Origin: Roseiarcus sp963721905
GTDB lineage: Bacteria; Pseudomonadota; Alphaproteobacteria; Rhizobiales; Beijerinckiaceae
Length of the DNA: 64,000 bases
Direction of reading: 5' to 3'
Assembly: GCA_963721905.1 (NCBI GenBank)
Contig: CAVRMF010000003.1
Coordinates: 149,189-213,188 of the forward strand
The notes under the pieces were generated by a model. It was not told where the DNA came from. It worked only from the letters and a program-made list of their open reading frames with translations, and searched no databases. The position numbers and the translations under genes were made by a program. Shown here one piece after another: positions 62,309-64,000 of the stretch. Each line of letters starts with the position of its first letter. Position 1 is the first letter of the stretch.

Positions 62309-64000
62309 ATGCGAATACCTGTCTTCGGAGGCCTGTGGCCGATCAAGCCGAAGGATGCTCTGCGCGACGCCTTCGCCGGCGTGACGCTGGCGTCGATGAA
62401 CATTCCGCAGGTTCTCGGCTATACGCGCATCGCCGGGACGCCGGTGGTCACCGGTCTCTATACGGTCCTTCTCCCTCTCGTCGCCTTCGCGGTCTTCGGC
62501 TCGTCGCGGCATCTCGTCGTCGCGGCGGATTCGGCGACGGCGGCGATCTTTGCAAGTTCGCTGTCGCGCATGGCGGAGCCGGCCAGCTCCCATTACATGG
62601 CGCTCGTCGGCATGGTGGCGTTGTTGACCGCCGGTCTTCTGGTGCTGGCGCGCATTTTCAAGCTTGGATTTCTAGCCGACTTTCTGTCGCGCACCGCGCT
62701 CACCGGGTTTCTGACCGGCGTCGGCATTCAGGTCGGAACGGCGATGCTCGGGGACATGCTCGGGGTCGGCGTCGCCTCGCGCCGGACGCTCGTCCAGCTT
62801 TGGCAGATTCTGCGAGGCCTTCCGTCGCTCGATCTGCGCTTGCTCGGCGTTTCGCTCTTTGTCGTCGTCTGCATCCTGCTCGGCCGGCGATTCGCGCCGA
62901 AATTCCCGGTTTCGCTTGTCGTGGTTGTCGGAGCGATCGCCGCAAGCGCCTGGCTCCATCTTTCGGACCACGGCTTTTCAGTCATCGGGCCGGTCCAGGG
63001 CGGCTTGCCTTCGCTGAGGCTGCCCCAAGTCACGTGGAGTGAAACCCTCGCCGTCCTGCCCATCGCCATGTCGTGCTTCGTGATGATCATCGCGCAAAGC
63101 GCGGCCACGTCCCGCGTCTATGCGATTCGACATCAGGAGCGAGTCGACGAAAACGCAGACATCCTCGGCCTCGCGGCTGCGAACGCCGGCGCAGCGGTCA
63201 GCGGGGCGTTCGTCGTCAACGGCAGTCCGACGCAAACCGCGATGGCGGACGGGGCGGGCGCGCGAAGCCAGGTCGCCCAGCTTGCCTTCTCCGCGATCGT
63301 TCTCGTTGTCCTCCTGTTCCTGACGGGCCCGCTGCAATATCTGCCGCACTGCGTCCTGGCGAGCATCGTGTTCACGATTGCGGTCGGCATGGTCGACGTC
63401 GGGGGCCTGAGAGGCATCCTTCAGGAGAGCCAGGGCGAATTCCTGCTGGCGACCTTGACGGCCGCGGCGGTCGTTGCGGTCGGGGTCGAGCAGGGCATCC
63501 TGTTTGCGATCGGCTTCTCGCTCGTGCGGCAGGTCCGTCACAGCTATGAGGCGCATTCGACGGTGCTCGTCCCGGACGCGAGCGGCCGATGGGAGCCGCA
63601 GCTGGCTCGACCTGGGTTGCAGACCGAGCCTGGACTGATCGTCTTTCGCTACGGCGCGGATCTCTTCTACGCCAACGCCGATCGTTTCGCCGATCAAGTG
63701 CGCGAGCTCGTCGGAAAAGCGCCGACGCCGGTCAAATGGCTTCTTTTGGACGCGGAAGCGATCGGAAACGTGGACCTTTCCGCAGCGCAAACCATCCGCA
63801 CTTTGCTGGAAGATCTCAATCGTAAAGGCGTGCGCGTCGTCTTCGGTCGCGTCAACCCGTACCTCCTGTCCGATCTAAGACGCCACCGCATCGCCGCGGT
63901 CATCGGGGAAGGGCGAATCTTCCCCACGCTTCACGAGGCGGTCGGCGCCATCCGGGCCGAGGGCATGCAAATCGATCCGGCCGTAAGAGCTCCCGGCCCG
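62309..64000 (+). CDS. SulP-family anion permease with STAS domain (partial, runs off the right edge)
   Basis: 564 codons are readable from ATG 62309 without a stop. The SulP transport domain begins DALRDAFAGVTLASMNIPQV and LGYTRIAGTPVVTGLYTVLL, holds AADSATAAIFASSLSRMAE and AVSGAFVVNGSPTQTAMADG, and is followed by a C-terminal STAS domain (LLLDAEAIGNVDLSAAQTIR). It is expected to be an inner-membrane sulfate or bicarbonate/anion transporter; the substrate is not clear. Divergent from ppk2, with 283 bp between them that hold both promoters but no other recognised feature. Confidence 0.88.
   Translation, partial: MRIPVFGGLWPIKPKDALRDAFAGVTLASMNIPQVLGYTRIAGTPVVTGLYTVLLPLVAFAVFGSSRHLVVAADSATAAIFASSLSRMAEPASSHYMALVGMVALLTAGLLVLARIFKLGFLADFLSRTALTGFLTGVGIQVGTAMLGDMLGVGVASRRTLVQLWQILRGLPSLDLRLLGVSLFVVVCILLGRRFAPKFPVSLVVVVGAIAASAWLHLSDHGFSVIGPVQGGLPSLRLPQVTWSETLAVLPIAMSCFVMIIAQSAATSRVYAIRHQERVDENADILGLAAANAGAAVSGAFVVNGSPTQTAMADGAGARSQVAQLAFSAIVLVVLLFLTGPLQYLPHCVLASIVFTIAVGMVDVGGLRGILQESQGEFLLATLTAAAVVAVGVEQGILFAIGFSLVRQVRHSYEAHSTVLVPDASGRWEPQLARPGLQTEPGLIVFRYGADLFYANADRFADQVRELVGKAPTPVKWLLLDAEAIGNVDLSAAQTIRTLLEDLNRKGVRVVFGRVNPYLLSDLRRHRIAAVIGEGRIFPTLHEAVGAIRAEGMQIDPAVRAPGP

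Overview
The window is GC-rich DNA whose gene content fits an alphaproteobacterium, most likely of the Hyphomicrobiales (Beijerinckiaceae/Methylocystaceae or Bradyrhizobium-like). The evidence is a class I PHA synthase, an Mg-type ALAD (hemB), an ECF42 sigma factor with its DGPF partner, several MSETRK-type adenylate cyclases with TPR tails, MntR/MntH, ACC deaminase, and an ATP-grasp/alpha-E/transglutaminase cluster. The species assignment is inference. No rRNA, tRNA or CRISPR array was seen.

Layout. 1-2.5 kb: ECF42 sigma factor (cut by the left edge), its DGPF/YCII partner and a secreted hypothetical protein. 2.6-4.1 kb: a complete IS481-family element. 4.2-15.9 kb: accessory and housekeeping genes (YeiH-type exporter, Zn-alcohol dehydrogenase, frameshifted cyclase, DctA, Gly-rich PEP-CTERM protein, decayed quinone oxidoreductase, hemB, flavoprotein reductase, DUF4126). 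Two decayed copies of the hemB 3' end lie here in the same orientation as hemB. 16-20.4 kb: PHA synthase with a very long N-terminal extension, a small secreted protein and a class I aminotransferase. 20.4-24.6 kb: a foreign-looking stretch with TAACAGG palindromes, a methyltransferase remnant, a DUF4209/HEPN-like protein, an HTH remnant and an HNH-type nuclease, followed by a broken XRE regulator. This is the best candidate here for an undescribed defence-like module. 24.5-30.5 kb: two adenylate cyclase-TPR genes flanking a PQQ-dehydrogenase gene that starts with the first 23 codons of a cyclase. 30.6-34.1 kb: two nearly identical IS110/IS1111-family elements facing each other, plus an internally deleted IS1182-type transposase.

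34.2-43.7 kb is an exopolysaccharide locus. A minus-strand run (Wza-like lipoprotein, GT4, WcaJ/ExoY-type phosphoglycosyltransferase, O-antigen ligase/polymerase) diverges from a GumC/Wzc-like co-polymerase; a CelD-type acyltransferase and a polysaccharide deacetylase follow. 44-49.7 kb: a GAF-like/cyclase protein, a divergent mntR-mntH pair with a visible promoter and MntR-like box, a cobalamin riboswitch ahead of a NicT-type Ni/Co transporter, and aat. 49.7-52.9 kb: the ATP-grasp / alpha-E / transglutaminase-like operon; the transglutaminase has lost its catalytic cysteine. 53-55.3 kb: acdS, DUF429 and a cupin, tightly spaced. 55.4-64 kb: a TIGR03118 PEP-CTERM protein, frameshifted acyl-CoA synthetase and DUF4239 genes, an MsbA-like ABC exporter, PPK2 and a SulP permease cut by the right edge.

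Many otherwise well-conserved genes carry a single frameshift: cyclase at 7.1 kb, quinone oxidoreductase (two), XRE, PQQ dehydrogenase, alpha-E, acyl-CoA synthetase, DUF4239. Either indel errors in the assembly or widespread gene decay could explain this, so pseudogene calls are provisional.
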